A program made the position numbers and the translations under genes. From Anthonomus grandis grandis (taxonomy: Eukaryota > Arthropoda > Insecta > Coleoptera > Curculionidae), in the NCBI RefSeq assembly GCF_022605725.1, contig NC_065546.1, positions 45,690,227 to 45,754,226 of the forward strand: DNA of 64,000 nucleotides, given 5' to 3'. Within the stretch, counting starts at the first letter, position 1. Each line of letters starts with the position of its first letter. Below are positions 46,173 through 57,642 of this stretch, piece by piece. Below the pieces are notes generated by a model that saw only the letters and a program-made list of their open reading frames with translations, searched no databases and had not been told where the DNA came from.

Positions 46173-48372
46173 CAGTCAATCTGTATTTTTTTTTTTTAAC
46201 TATCCAAATCGCTAATTTTTTGAGGGTCGATTCTATTTCCGAAGAAAAGCTTAAGTCCTCGGAATTGAGAGTCTCACCCCTCCCCTTTTTTGGGAAACTC
46301 AAAAAGTTTTTCAAATCGATTTTCCAGCTAAACAGCGAGTCATACAGAAAAACTTATTGAACATAAAATGTAGAGCTTTTTGTGCTCTACAATTCATCTC
46401 ATGGGCCCGAAGCTGTAGAACCGAAAAATTCGAAAAGTTAGAGGGCGCCAAAGTCACCAAAAATGACTTTTTTCATTTTTTCATATTGGATAAACTAAAT
46501 GAATCAGGGTTCGAATCAATGCAGGCTTTAGAGGATGCGGACTGTTCGATTGTTCAAAGCGCTCTTGATCATTCTGCTACGCATGAGTGCGCAATTATCG
46601 TTGGCGAGGACATTGACTTGCTGGTTTTGCTCACTGCTAACGCTACAGTCGACTAACAAACTTTTTTATTGAAGCCTAGTAAAGGAAAAGTCCCAGAGCG
46701 GTTGTATGGACCCAGCAGTTTCAAGTACAACGCGGCTAGGCCACACGTGCTTTTAGCATTCAGTGGATGCGATACTAAGTCAGCTCCATTCACGATCGGA
46801 AAAGCGAAACTCGTGAATTTACTTGAGAGTAATGATGAAGTGCGAGAACATGCAGAAATTTTTAAGAAACAATTAATTTTTGTGGGTCTGTATCTTGGGA
46901 ATACTCAAAAAGATAAGCTGTCAGAGTTACGCTACAAGAAATTTGTGCAGGCAAAAACTAAGAGCAAGGTAAATCTATGTGCGCTACCACCATCCGTCGA
47001 AGCGGCAAACCTCCACAGTCGCAGAGCCTACTTGCAGGTGCAGTCGTGGTTGGGCCACACTATAGATCCACTGGAATGGGGGTGGGAGAAGACAAATCAA
47101 GGACTGAAACCGGCAGCGAATTCGAAAGATCCAGCGCCAGAATCGATACTGAAAGCAATTTCTTGTGGATGCAAGACGAATGACGGCGCGGCAGCCTGCG
47201 GATGTCGCAAAGCAGGTCTTATATGCTCTGTTGCTTGTAAGTACTGTGCAGGAGAAAACTGCAGCAACGTTGCCCCAATATATTTGGAAGAGAATGACGT
47301 TGATGATTTACCTTCACAAGTTTTCAAATTGCCAAAATACCCAAGCCCCTCAGAGAACCGAAATGCAATGGACGAAGAAGGCACATCAATGTCGGATACA
47401 TCTTCCAACTGCTCTTTAGAATTAGATGAAGTTGAAGAACCACCAAAAAAGAAATCGAAAAGAAGAGGAAGACCGAAAAAAAATTGAAACAAATTTTGTA
47501 TGCTTTCGAACTATTTATTGTATAATAAATTTTTCGTAAACTACCTTGTCCCACTGTATTCTCGTTATGCTTTAAAATTTAAAAATTCAATGCGTGGACG
47601 AAATGTCGTGTCGAGTGGTCGCAGGCGACCATAAACGATGTTTCAAGATAAATATTCACATTCAGGTAAGTGTTCAAATAAATATATAGTAATATGTTAA
47701 TGGTGGAATAGCAGTAAAAAAGTGGGGAATAAAATTTTGCAAAAGTAATGCTATCAACATGTACTATGCAATTATTCAGTAATCAATTATCATTACATGC
47801 ATTACGCAACCATAATTATTGAGGCATGTCACTTTCACAACTGCAACGCCCTCTGCTTTTGTTGTTATTGGTGCTCCGTAAACCATGTACCAATTTCTCA
47901 TATCCCTTTCTACTAAATCATTTCAATTATTCATTTTGTGCAAGTTAAAGAACATTTAATCTATGCAAATTTCATTTTCGTGGACTTACAGCGCCATCTG
48001 CATGCCTTTTTTCAATTTGTCAAGAAGGGTAAAAGAAATTTTGTTCAGGTTCTACTTTAATTTCATGATGCGCAAACGTTAGGCGACGAAAAACAGCTTT
48101 CGCCAAACATCTGAGGCTGGCTACATATACGAAAGTAAACATTTCGGTATTAAATGCATTATATCTCAAAAACATTTTAAGTTTTTCTGCATGACTCACT
48201 GTTTAGCCGCAAAATCGATTTGAAAAACTTTTTGAGTTTCCCAAAAAAGGGGGCAATTGACTCTCAATTCTGAGGATTTAAGCTTTTCTTCGGGAATACA
48301 ATCGACCCTCTAAAAATTAGCGACTTGGATAGTTTTTAAAAGTTCTGGCCTTTTTTAATTACAGATTGACTG
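46173..48372 (+). mobile_element. Transposon with about 190-bp TIRs encoding a CXC-domain protein
   Basis: The left end (46173-46355) and the reverse complement of the right end (48171-48372) match closely: CAGTCAATCTGTA at the tips, then AACTATCCAA, CGCTAATTTT, GAGGGTCGATT, CGAAGAAAAGCTTAA, TTTTTTGGGAAACTCAAAAA and GTTTTTCAAATCGATTTT in the same order. TA borders both tips (46171-46172 and 48373-48374). Between them lies a single broken gene, without any recognisable DDE transposase. The 2.2-kb length and the missing N-terminus of the protein suggest an internally deleted copy. Ends and TIRs are seen directly; the superfamily is unknown to me. Confidence 0.8.
46357..47487 (+). pseudogene. 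Acidic-motif (XPG/PIN-like?) plus CXC-domain protein of an unassigned transposon
   Basis: One frame runs from 46357 to TGA at 47485-47487, broken only by a TAA at 46654-46656. Before the stop: SMQALEDADCSIVQSALDHS, then VGEDIDLLVLLT. After it: VLLAFSGCDTKSAPFTIGKA, a helical region (LNLHSRRAYLQ-type, WLGHTIDPLEWGW) and a Cys-rich block, ISCGCKTNDGAAACGCRKAG followed by LICSVACKYCAGENCSN, resembling tesmin/TSO1 CXC zinc-binding repeats. The C-terminus is acidic then basic, with an AT-hook-like KKKSKRRGRPKKN. The order DAD, GEDxD, GCDT recalls the acidic clusters of XPG/FEN-type nucleases, which is inference. I recognise the protein as a multi-copy, uncharacterised insect family. The N-terminal part expected in full-length copies is missing. 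AATAAA lies just downstream. Confidence 0.7.
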
Positions 48373-49265
48373 TACTAATGCGCGTAACGTATCTTAATAG
48401 TCTTCAAAAAATTAACTGAATTTTTTATTACTTTATATAAATCTGAAAAGTACATCCTAAAATTGCTAAAGATTACAAGACATTACACAAAAATTGGATG
48501 AATCTTAAGGAAATTGAAAAAGCAGTTACAAATGGGCGAAATTGGCTAATTTAAAAATTGTAAATTTCAACAGATTCTGAATATTTTTTTCCATAAATTT
48601 CTAGTAGTTTTAGGAAATTTTAAAACATGAGATTTGCTGAATTTTTAACTATTTATAGGTAATGACAAAAGTCCTGAAAAGTTGTAAAACGCAAGAAATT
48701 TAGAAAAATTCTTAGTGAATTTTTTCCACTAAATTTTCTAGTTTTTACGGAAATTTCTTTCTTGGTCATTTTTCTCTTTTTCCCTCACTTATTTTCTTTA
48801 CCAGTTAACCCCTACAACACCAGAGTTTAGATTTTTTGAATAAATAGAAGATTTCGATTATTTAGTTAATCTGAAAAATGTGCTAAATAAAACCGATGAT
48901 TCACTAACGCATTTCCAAATAATTTTTTTCCATTCTTTTGTGTCTTCCTAATTCTCATAACTATTATATAAAAACAATAGAAACACAAAGTCATTAATCG
49001 GAGATAATGTGAATAGTGAGAAACACCTCAGTTCTATATATATGTAATTAATCTGTAGGATAATATTTATCTTGGTATGTTTTGTTTGCAAATTCAGTTG
49101 TATATAGCGTTTGATAATTCACTGTTTCAGGGATTTTTTTTATTTGTTTTGCTGATTAAATTAAGCCCATAATGTTTATTCTTTTATTCTTATATAAAAT
49201 CAGAGAACGCCGAATGCATTTTACTCTTAATAGGACTAGAACTTTGAATAAATGATTATTGCAGA
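48373..49265. other. AT-rich upstream region of CAP-2
   Basis: It should include the promoter and 5' UTR of CAP-2. No regulatory element or other gene can be supported by eye. Confidence 0.4.
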
Positions 49266-52200
49266 ATGAAGGTTTTTATAGTGGTGACTATTGTTATTTT
49301 TGGTATTCGTGATGGCAGTTCAAATATTTTGGGTAAGCATAGGCAATTATATCTCATGGAATAGAAAACTTTTTTTAGATAGAACTGTAAAATTTCTGAT
49401 AAGCTCAATTTAAGATTCAAATGAAAAAAAAGGCTTTATTTATATTTGAGGGGTAAAAACATCAAAAATGTTGCGCAAAATTTCGTTGTATTGTGCAACA
49501 TTTTAGCATTTTAATTCACGTAAATAAACTATGAAATATGAAAACACATCAAACTTCTAAAATAAATGCCTGGAATAAAATCCAAGTTATAGAATCAATA
49601 TAAAATTCAGTAGGTTCATCATGATCCAAGTTAATACAAGAAAAATTAATAATGGTTATTTCCACGAATGTCTGTTATTTCTGTGAGATTTGAGGGATGG
49701 TATATGAGATGTTCCAAATATATTCTTGTAATATTCTTGACATGTGTTTCCAACAGTTTTTTAAGAAATCACCATTCATATAAATATTTTTAAGCTGAGA
49801 AAGGAATAAATAATTTTTTACTGGTTGACCTTAGAATTAATGGTCCTTAAAAATCGTCACCAATAACAAAGTATTCTTATCTCAGAAGTGATATTATTCT
49901 TGATATCTGTTACGTAATATTTCTTGATTCTTTTATGTACCAAGCAATTAAGAAATGTTTTACCCTAACGATTGCAAAACTTTTTTATTCTCTCGTCTCT
50001 GATTTGGGCAAAGTAAACTAGGTTTTGTTTTTATTTATCTTTTTTCCCGTGAATTTCCTATTTTAGGTACTGGAATATCAATAAATGAACAGCAGTCTAT
50101 CGTCGATATCCACAATAACTACAGAATAAGTATTTGCAATGGAACCTTGTTTGGGCAACCTCAAGGATATAATATTAAAAAGATTGTAAGTAGTATATCG
50201 TACCAAAGTCTAAACTAATAAATTAATAAAGAATTCCTATAAATAAAGTTTCATTGTCCCAATAATGTAAAGACATAGTAAAAATATTTGAAAAATGTAC
50301 GTTTTGAATAGTTGGAATATCGTCAGATAATCCTTTAAAGTTCTTTACTGAAATATTCTACCTAAATATTTTCAGAAAATCCTCAATATATCATCAAATC
50401 TCAAACTTTTCAGAAATATGATGCCACTTTAGCTGAAAAAGCCCAAGAAATCGCCAACAGTATGACGTTCGCCCATGTTTTAGTAAAAGACGGTAAGATT
50501 TACTTTAATTTTAGAAAACAACGAAGCCTATTTGTATTCAAATAAAAATAGATATTTAAATTAAAAATTCCAAAAATGTTTTTATCTAATGCTAATATTT
50601 TGAACCCTTTTGTCTTATTTGCGCGTAAATTAGTTACACAAGTTGCCATTTAGGTCAGATTATATGAAAAAATTAATTAGTAAAAATACATCAGTAATTT
50701 TTAATTTAATATTTTCTAAATGGTTAAATTGAAATTCTTTAAGATCGTTGGAGTGTTGGTCAAAATTTGTATATCTTCAAGTCCACTGCACCAGGTGCAG
50801 CTGCGTCATGGTCATCTGCTTTATCTGCCTGGTTTGTTGAAAATTCTTATTATAAATATGGTACCTGTTGTGGTACTGCTGGCCATTATACACAGGTTAG
50901 CAATGCCTTGAGGGCTTAATGATTAATTACAGTTGAAATAGTAATTTTTGTAATTTTTTAGATGATATGGGATAGCACTGAATATGTGGGATGTGGATTT
51001 ACTTATTTTTATAGCGACAGCAGTAAATACTCCTATCAGAAGTTGTATGTTTGCAATTACGGGCCTGCGTAAGTATTCTATGGTAGTTTTACATAGATGA
51101 AGTTATTTATTACAAAATACACATAGCTTACCATGTTTAGTAGGGTATAGTATAAACATAAAAGTTGATGATAGTTTCTTATAGATGAAATGTGGAGTAT
51201 ACTTTTTTATTACGTTAAAAAAGCTTAAAAGACCATATAAATTTAGATATAGGATCTTTGGAGCAATAAAAAAAAATTTTTAGAATTGCGTTTTCTTTTG
51301 TCAAATACCCAACAGTTTTTTTTTTTAATTCTAAAATTTTTTGTAATGTCAAAATTCTTTTTACCGGCATTTAATCAATTTTATCTTAGCCGTTATAAGA
51401 AAATTTTAAAATTCCAAATTAATATTAACTTTTAAGCTTTTTTAGAGAAAAGAAATTGCATGATTTTAATTTTCGTACGGTCAATATTAAAAAATTTAAA
51501 AGCGGTTTCTCAAAATTTCGTCTTTTTTCGAATATTTTCAAGAGTATTTTTCGGAATGTTGAAAATTATGTAACAGAATAAATTGGGCAATTTAACTTTA
51601 TCTCTTTATATAAAACCAAAAAAATTTAAGAAAAAAATCAATTTTTTTTGAAATATTTGGAATAAAAAAAATCTTAACTGCATTTGATTACAGTAAAATT
51701 TTATAACAGTTAGTATTTCAGAAATCTCGAAAGAATTCTCAACATTTTAAATTTTCGCTTTTTTTCCGAGAATAACCGGTATTTATACAATTTTATAACA
51801 TGTGAAAATTCTCAAAAATTTCTTTTAATTGTTAATATATTCCCTTTAATACCTTTCGGGAATCTTCATTAAATTTTCTTAATTTTTATTTTTTTTGGAA
51901 AAATATTGACATCAATTTACGAAAATTATTTTTAATAATAATAATGATATATAATATTTTTTTTAAGCATATTAGCTACATATAAAAGCAAAAAAAAAAG
52001 AAAATAAGAATAATAATTTAACATATTTAAATACACCTAAAATTAAAAAAATAATAATAAAATGAATAATTATAATACCCTATACAAAAATATCATTCGA
52101 GACCAAAAATCTGCCCTTACCAACTTTTAGTAGAACCAATTGAAAACTAGTAGTAATTATATACAGGGTGTCAATTTGAAAACTTCCCACCCCTATTATC

Positions 52201-55200
52201 TCGAAACGGGTTAGGTTTTTATAAAATCGCTAGGACACGTCGATTTTATTATCGATTTTAGATTTGAGTGCTGCGTTGCCAAGTTAGGGTTATTTAAACA
52301 TTGTTAAATTACTTATTATTAAACATTATTCCTGTAAGTGTTTTAATTACGTTAAAGCTATGATTTGCATTGAAACATGTTATTTAGGTTAATATTATTT
52401 TTACTAAACATTTGCATAGCCGTTACAATTATGGTCTTTACAAAAGCACGCCTAAAATTTATTTTATTAACACATCTACTTTAAGAGGTGTTCAAAGTGT
52501 TCTCCATTGTTCTCCAAACAAAAATAAAGTCTATTCTCAAATTCTTCCCGAACATTCTGAAATACCTCTTCTGGAATAGCCCTACTTGCCTCTGTAATTC
52601 TTCTTTTTAAATCTTCGATATCATCAGGCTGAGTTTTGTAAACAACCGATTTTATGTGCCCCCATAAAAAAAATCTAACGGCGTTAAGTCTGGTGACCTA
52701 GCAGGCCATTCTATCGGTCCCCTTCTACCAATCCATTGGTTAGGGAATCTGTTATTCAACCACTCCCGCACTGGCCGAAAATAATGCGGCGTAGCTCCAT
52801 CTTGCTGAAAGTGTAGTTCGTTTTCTTGCAAAATGTTACCAACTTGATTTTCCAGTTCAGTTGTTATCAAAGGATCAATTACATCTTCAAGTAGGTGTAA
52901 GTAGAGCTCTCCAGTTAAGTTTTGTTCAATAAACAACGGTCCTATAACAGCATTTCCAAGAATACCGGCCCAAACATTAATTTTTTGTGGCCGCTGTGTA
53001 GCACCCTCTCTGAAAATGTGGGGATTGTCCTCACTCCAGTATCGACAATTCTGTCTATTGACATGGCCGTTTAGGAAAAAGGTACATTCATCACTGAAGC
53101 AAATGTTGCTTACCACAATTGCACGAGTGTTTATTAAGTTGGACATAATTTCGCAAAACTCTATTCTCCTATCAAAATCGTCCTCATGAAGTTCCTGTAA
53201 AATTTGCATCTTGTACGGATGATATTTATGTAACTGTAATGCTCGTCGTACAGTTTCATGTGACATTCCAGTTAGACGTGCTACTGTACGGAGAGAATTG
53301 GTGGGTTCTGCAACGAATGTTCCCAAAATCTCTACTTGAGCATCTTCGTTTAAAACACGCCGACTTGCCCTTTTTTTGTTTCCAACTGAACCCGTTTCAT
53401 TAAATTTAGCTACTACCTCCAAAATGTATCTGTGACTTACATTACAATTAGGATTTCTATTATTAAAAACTTCTGTCGTTCTTCTTGCGCATCTTCCTTG
53501 CTCGCCATAAATAAAAATCATTTCAATTCTTTGCCTAAGCGTGTATACCATAGTAACTAACAATAACACACAAATTATCGAAATAAATTTTAACTGATTT
53601 AAATACCTAGTGACATTGACTGGTAGGAAAGTTCACTAAATACTATTTTAAATTTCGGATCATATCATCGAACTGTATTGAGACGAATTCCATTGCAAAC
53701 GAAAATAAAGAAAAAAAATTAAATGTTTATCTTTCATGACCAAAAGAATTTGTCGGATTGATAAACACTTTCAGTGAGAAATGCACCGGTTCGCTTTATG
53801 GTCAAACACGTTCCAATAGAAATCATAGCTTCAACGTATTTAAAACACTTACAGGAATAATGTTTAATAATAAGTAATTTAACAATGTTTAAATAACCCT
53901 AACTTGGCAACGCAGCACTCAAATTTAAAAAATAAGGTGCCAAAATGTAGAGAATAAAAAGTTCTTTCAAATGAGGTATCACTCAACCCCTATTGCCATT
54001 TAAGATTTTTGAGAGGGAGGTTCTGAGGGGTAGGGGGTTGAAAGAGGCAAAGTGATTTCTGCATAAAAATTGTTCCCCCTCGATAATAAAATCGACGTGT
54101 CCTAGCGATTTTATAAAAACCTAACCCGTTTCGAGATAATAGAGGTGGGAAGTTTTCAAATTGACACCCTGTATAAATTTATCATGGTGCTACGCAGAAA
54201 ACATATTTTACAAATTTAGCATCCGATATTAGCATGCTTTATGTAATGTAAATATGAGTTGAACCACTGTAAAACTGATTTCTTCCATTTTGATTTTTTA
54301 AATGAAGGGTTTCTATTTATTGTTTTAAAAACTCTACGAAATACTGCCAAAATACTGCTAGAATTAAATAACCATTAACAATTTCCTTATTCCGATTACT
54401 AATCTTTACAATACCAGATTTACATGAGTGGTAGACAAAAAACCTGATTGGTTTGTTGCCACAATCTTATTATTATTGCAGTAAATTTCAAGTAGCTTTT
54501 TTAGAATTAACTCGAGTAATTTTTCATAAATAGAGACAGTATTCATTGGCCTAAACTCATTAGCTAGTTTTGTATTTAAGACTTTAGGAGCTGGTAAAAT
54601 AGTAGTTTCCAATTTTGAGGAAGATCGCCCATTTCTAAGACATGTATTAATTATGTCTAATAATCGGTGGTCTACTATGTCAAAAAAAGCACTCTTTTCG
54701 AAATACCACCTTTAGTATTTTTGATTGTTCTTATTGGGCATCTTAATTCCTTCAAAGTCGTGCATTCAAATTTATCAAATATATTAAAAGATAGTGTATT
54801 TGCAAATATGCCATCAACCTACGATAATTGAGGTGTATTATCTACACTGCTGATTATAATATTTATTAAAGTTTTTTCTGCTTTTTTTTTACCTTTTTGT
54901 AAGTATCATCTCTTTAGGTAAATAGATTTTTTTCTTGGTATTGTTTATTATTATCCTTTTCTATTTACGGACTGAGATATTTTTTGAGTGAATCCAACGA
55001 GTAAATTTAATTTAATATTTTTCCCTGTAAAATGTATCTTTCAGTAGGTTAGAATTGAAATTACTTATTTGAATTAAATAGGTCCAAAAATCCTAAACTT
55101 AGTACCCTGATTCTGAGGAGGATGATATTGTACACTACAGAGATATTTTAATCTCGCAACCATTAATTCCATAGATAGCCTTCAAAACATTAACGTTATC

Positions 55201-56931
55201 ATCTTATTTTTAATACCAGTTCTTATCAATATAATTACTCCCGCAGTTCTTTTATTTCATGTGGTGTGCATTGTTCAATTTCTTCCTCGGAAGATACATG
55301 TGTTTCCGATAATAACAAAATCTTTGGCTTCCAAGTGTTAATCATGAATACGAGATTACCAATTCGGTTTTGAGAAACAGTGAACCAAATATATGTGATA
55401 TATTATTTGGTTCACTGTTTAATATATGTGATATATTCATTATTCACGTATTAAATAAGGAAGAAGATACACTATATACACACAATACGCCTGTTCCAGA
55501 CGATATACCCAAGCGTCGTTTACAAATCGCCAAAAACTAGGCAATCCGCTATACACACACGTCAAACGTCAGCGTCGTCAACTTGATTACCGTTATTCAA
55601 CATATTTTTTGTTGGCAACACTAAAAATGTTCAGAGTGACCAACATCAAAGGGACACAACCACTATAAAAATGGCGGCCTCCAGGCAGTGGTCATTTTTG
55701 GGTATCGTGGCCATATGCATTAGCAGTCCAGGTATATTTATTAAGTTCGTGATTAACATACTTAAATATGTTGACATCATCTGTCAATTGCCATCACTGT
55801 CATCTCATGCGTCACCACTAAAGGCGTATTCTCACTAAGTAGATTCTCGTTTTAAAACTACGAGTTAGTTCTACGAATAATGTTGAATTTAAAACTAATT
55901 CAATTTGATTGAAGTTAATTTTGACTAATTACGTTTGCCACTAGTTACACTTACACTTATATAACAGTAACATTTTCTCCGAATGTTGTATTGGCTGACT
56001 GACTATACTATGGGTATTTTTTTTCGCTTCCACAAGTCAGAATAACATCTCCACTTTTTGTATTTGGTCCTATAGACATTCCAATACCAAAGCCTGCAGG
56101 ATCAACCTCATTTTTAAAAACTTCTCTATTTTTTTTGGCATCATTAGAATCACCTTTTTGCTGAACCACCAATGCTCTTCAATGTTGTCACAGTTGCATA
56201 GCTCTTATTTGATGGCGGGCTAAGTTTCAGACAAGCTAAGTCACCTGGTTTTATTTACTAATAATCCAAGGGTTTGCATAATTGGATCAACAGTAAGTTC
56301 GACATTTTCAGATTTCCCGTAGAAGAAGTTACTACACTCTTCCACAGGTTTTGAATCATCGAACGTAGATTCACAATTAAAAGAAATATTCGGATCAGAA
56401 AATTTTTAATAGTTTTAAAGATTGTCAAAAACTCAAAGTCTCTTACTTCTTGAAAAATCTTGAGTGAATTTGGAACTTTCAAAATTTTTGCTTCTTTTTT
56501 AAAAATATTGGCAATAATTTTCGAAAATTTATTTTTTTCCGGGGAAATTCAGAAATTAAGCGAGTTTTTAACATTTTAAAATAGATATGAGGATTCTCAA
56601 AAATTTCTATAGTTTTTCGAATATCCCAAAAGGATTCCAATGTTTTAAAATTTTTGCGTCATTTTTGAGAAATAACCGGAATCTGTAAATTTTTTTATCA
56701 TATTTGAGCATTCTCAAAAATTCAGATACTTTTTCGGAAATCTTGGATGAATTTATAAAAATGTTTTTTTTTTCTTTATACACAGCAAAAAAAAACACAA
56801 AACATCTTTTGAAAATTATTTGTTATTTGTTTATTTATTTTTCTAGGGGAAACTGGGTGGGATCTCATCCTTACCAACGTGGACACAGCGGCTGTCCTAG
56901 CTTCAATAGAAAACCTCTAAAACCACAGTAG
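49266..56931 (+). CDS. CAP-superfamily secreted protein (Antigen 5 / venom allergen 3-like), CAP-2
   Basis: Six exons: 49266-49332, 50067-50185, 50414-50492, 50744-50895, 50962-51068 and 56847-56931. They total 609 nt, 202 residues, with in-phase GT/AG junctions throughout. MKVFIVVTIVIFGIRDGSSN is a signal peptide. CAP motifs are IVDIHNNYRISICNG, KYDATLAEKAQEIANSMTFA, RWSVGQNLYIF, the canonical GHYTQMIWDST, YVGCGFTYFY and LYVCNYGPAGN, and it ends HPYQRGHSGCPSF plus a short basic tail. Exons 2 and 3 have the same lengths (119, 79 nt) and phases as in CAP-1. The last intron is 5.8 kb, enlarged by a mariner/Tc1-type element and a decayed non-LTR element, yet both splice sites are intact. Polyadenylation signal AATAAA is at 56985-56990. 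A secreted extracellular role is expected; the specific function is unknown. Confidence 0.88.
51069..52163. other. CAP-2 intron 5, first part, nothing recognised
   Basis: AT-rich intronic sequence up to the TA border of the mariner/Tc1-type element. Confidence 0.5.
52164..54171 (-). mobile_element. mariner/Tc1-type DNA transposon with long TIRs
   Basis: Ends CAGGGTGTCAATTTGAAAAC (from 52164) and its reverse complement (ending 54171) are flanked by TA (52162-52163 and 54172-54173). The inverted repeats extend inwards to 52344 on the left and to 53842 on the right, where CCTGTAAGTGTTTT is still shared. The right arm contains about 150 bp that the left arm lacks, so the left arm has an internal deletion. 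The transposase lies between, on the minus strand. The element is inserted in the last intron of CAP-2, antisense to it. Confidence 0.88.
52476..53551 (-). pseudogene. mariner/Tc1-type transposase with one frameshift
   Basis: The start MVYTLRQRIEMIFIYGEQGR is at 53551. An N-terminal double helix-turn-helix (ARRTTEVFNNRNP..., LTGMSHETVRRALQ) is followed by the catalytic core: first Asp in ICFSDECTFFLNG, second in LHFQQDGATPHYFRPV, third acidic residue in WPARSPDLTPLDFF. A one-base loss in a T run (8 T, where 9 are needed for FFLWGH) at about 52670 ends the frame early. Beyond it the sequence stays open in the shifted frame (GHIKSVVYKTQP) to TAG at 52476. Restoring one base gives 358 codons, the usual length. 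All catalytic residues remain, so this is a very young inactivation. Confidence 0.88.
55375..55437. repeat. Perfect 16-bp hairpin plus 17-bp direct repeat
   Basis: AAACAGTGAACCAAAT (55375-55390) and its exact reverse complement (55405-55420) flank a 14-base loop. AATATATGTGATATATT occurs at 55388-55404 and again at 55421-55437. This mix of an inverted arm and a duplicated neighbour is the pattern left by a template switch during replication. Confidence 0.88.
55671..55731 (+). other. Possible orphan first exon with a signal-peptide-like sequence
   Basis: CACTATAAAA immediately precedes an ATG. The reading is MAASRQWSFLGIVAICISSP, then a GT donor-like site (GGTATATT) at 55732. The 20-residue peptide has a short basic start and a hydrophobic core, as in a signal peptide. 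The local region (55540-55740) is richer in CG dinucleotides than its surroundings. It lies in the last intron of CAP-2, on the same strand. No following exon is identified. It may be the start of a nested gene, a relic of a duplicated gene, or chance. Confidence 0.3.
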
Positions 56932-56984
56932 TTTTAAATTTGTTCTCTGTAAGGGTGGTGACTATATTTTGTCTGCATTTGTAT

Positions 56985-56990
56985 AATAAA
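56985..56990 (+). terminator. Polyadenylation signal of CAP-2
   Basis: AATAAA lies 54 bp after the stop codon, followed by a TGTGTTT GU-rich stretch. Confidence 0.65.
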
Positions 56991-57540
56991 TGTGTTTATC
57001 TTCATAACTTTTTGCATTATCTTTTATATAAACAACAAAAATTAGTCAGGAAATCGTAAATAACATCTGAGAGACTTCAATATTGTTGAGACTTCAAGTG
57101 CTGTTAATGAATAAATATTTATAACTATAGAGGTCAAATAAAACAAACAGTAATATAAAAATATTTATTGTCTACATCTATTTCTATAGACTTTAAAAAG
57201 TAATACTTAAAGAATAAAAAATTTAAAGCTTTCCTTCTATCGCTAACTCTATGTGTAATCATGTACATTCTACGAATGTAAACTTATTTAAAATATTATG
57301 TTTTAGCTAGAAAAATATAAGAATACAAAATATTATCTTAAACCATATTTCAATATGGCATGCGTTTGGTATTGTTTATATATATAAGAATAATATACAA
57401 ATAATAAATGTTATAAACAATAATAACAGTTTAGGTAACTATTAGCATTAAAATTTTGTTAAAACACAAAACTTATTTTTAATAACAATTACTACAGTTT
57501 ATTAAATAGAAAGAGCAAATTTTGACTGGCAAGGAAGCAT

Positions 57541-57642
57541 AGATGGCATTCAACGTTGAACCAAAAATCGATTTAAAACGTCTTAGGATTGAAATAATAT
57601 GACGAAAAAGTACAATTTGGACCCACGTTGAGTGCCACCATC
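57541..57642. repeat. Imperfect hairpin
   Basis: GATGG-CATTCAACGTTGAACC (from 57542) can pair with GGACCCACGTTGAGTGCCACC (from 57619), continuing to CCATC. The stem has about 17 pairs, with one three-base bulge, a few mismatches and a 56-base loop. It may be a microRNA-like precursor or merely an inverted repeat; there is no other evidence. Confidence 0.4.

Larger units (their letters stand above)
54406..56250 (-). pseudogene. Heavily decayed non-LTR retrotransposon in CAP-2 intron 5
   Basis: Reading leftwards: a gag-like (ORF1) scrap near 56160-56040 (FKNEVDPAGFGIGMSIGP, then SGDVILTCGSEKKYP), an endonuclease scrap near 55345-55240 (TWKPKILLLSETHVSSEEE), continuing in another frame to about 55110, and an RT piece at 54612-54406 (APKVLNTKLANEFRPMNTVS, then IYEKLLELILKK and NQSGFLS). 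The order ORF1, endonuclease, RT fits one element in the minus orientation. The intervening 55375-56030 is not recognisable as the same element. Several frameshifts and stops are present. Confidence 0.6.
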
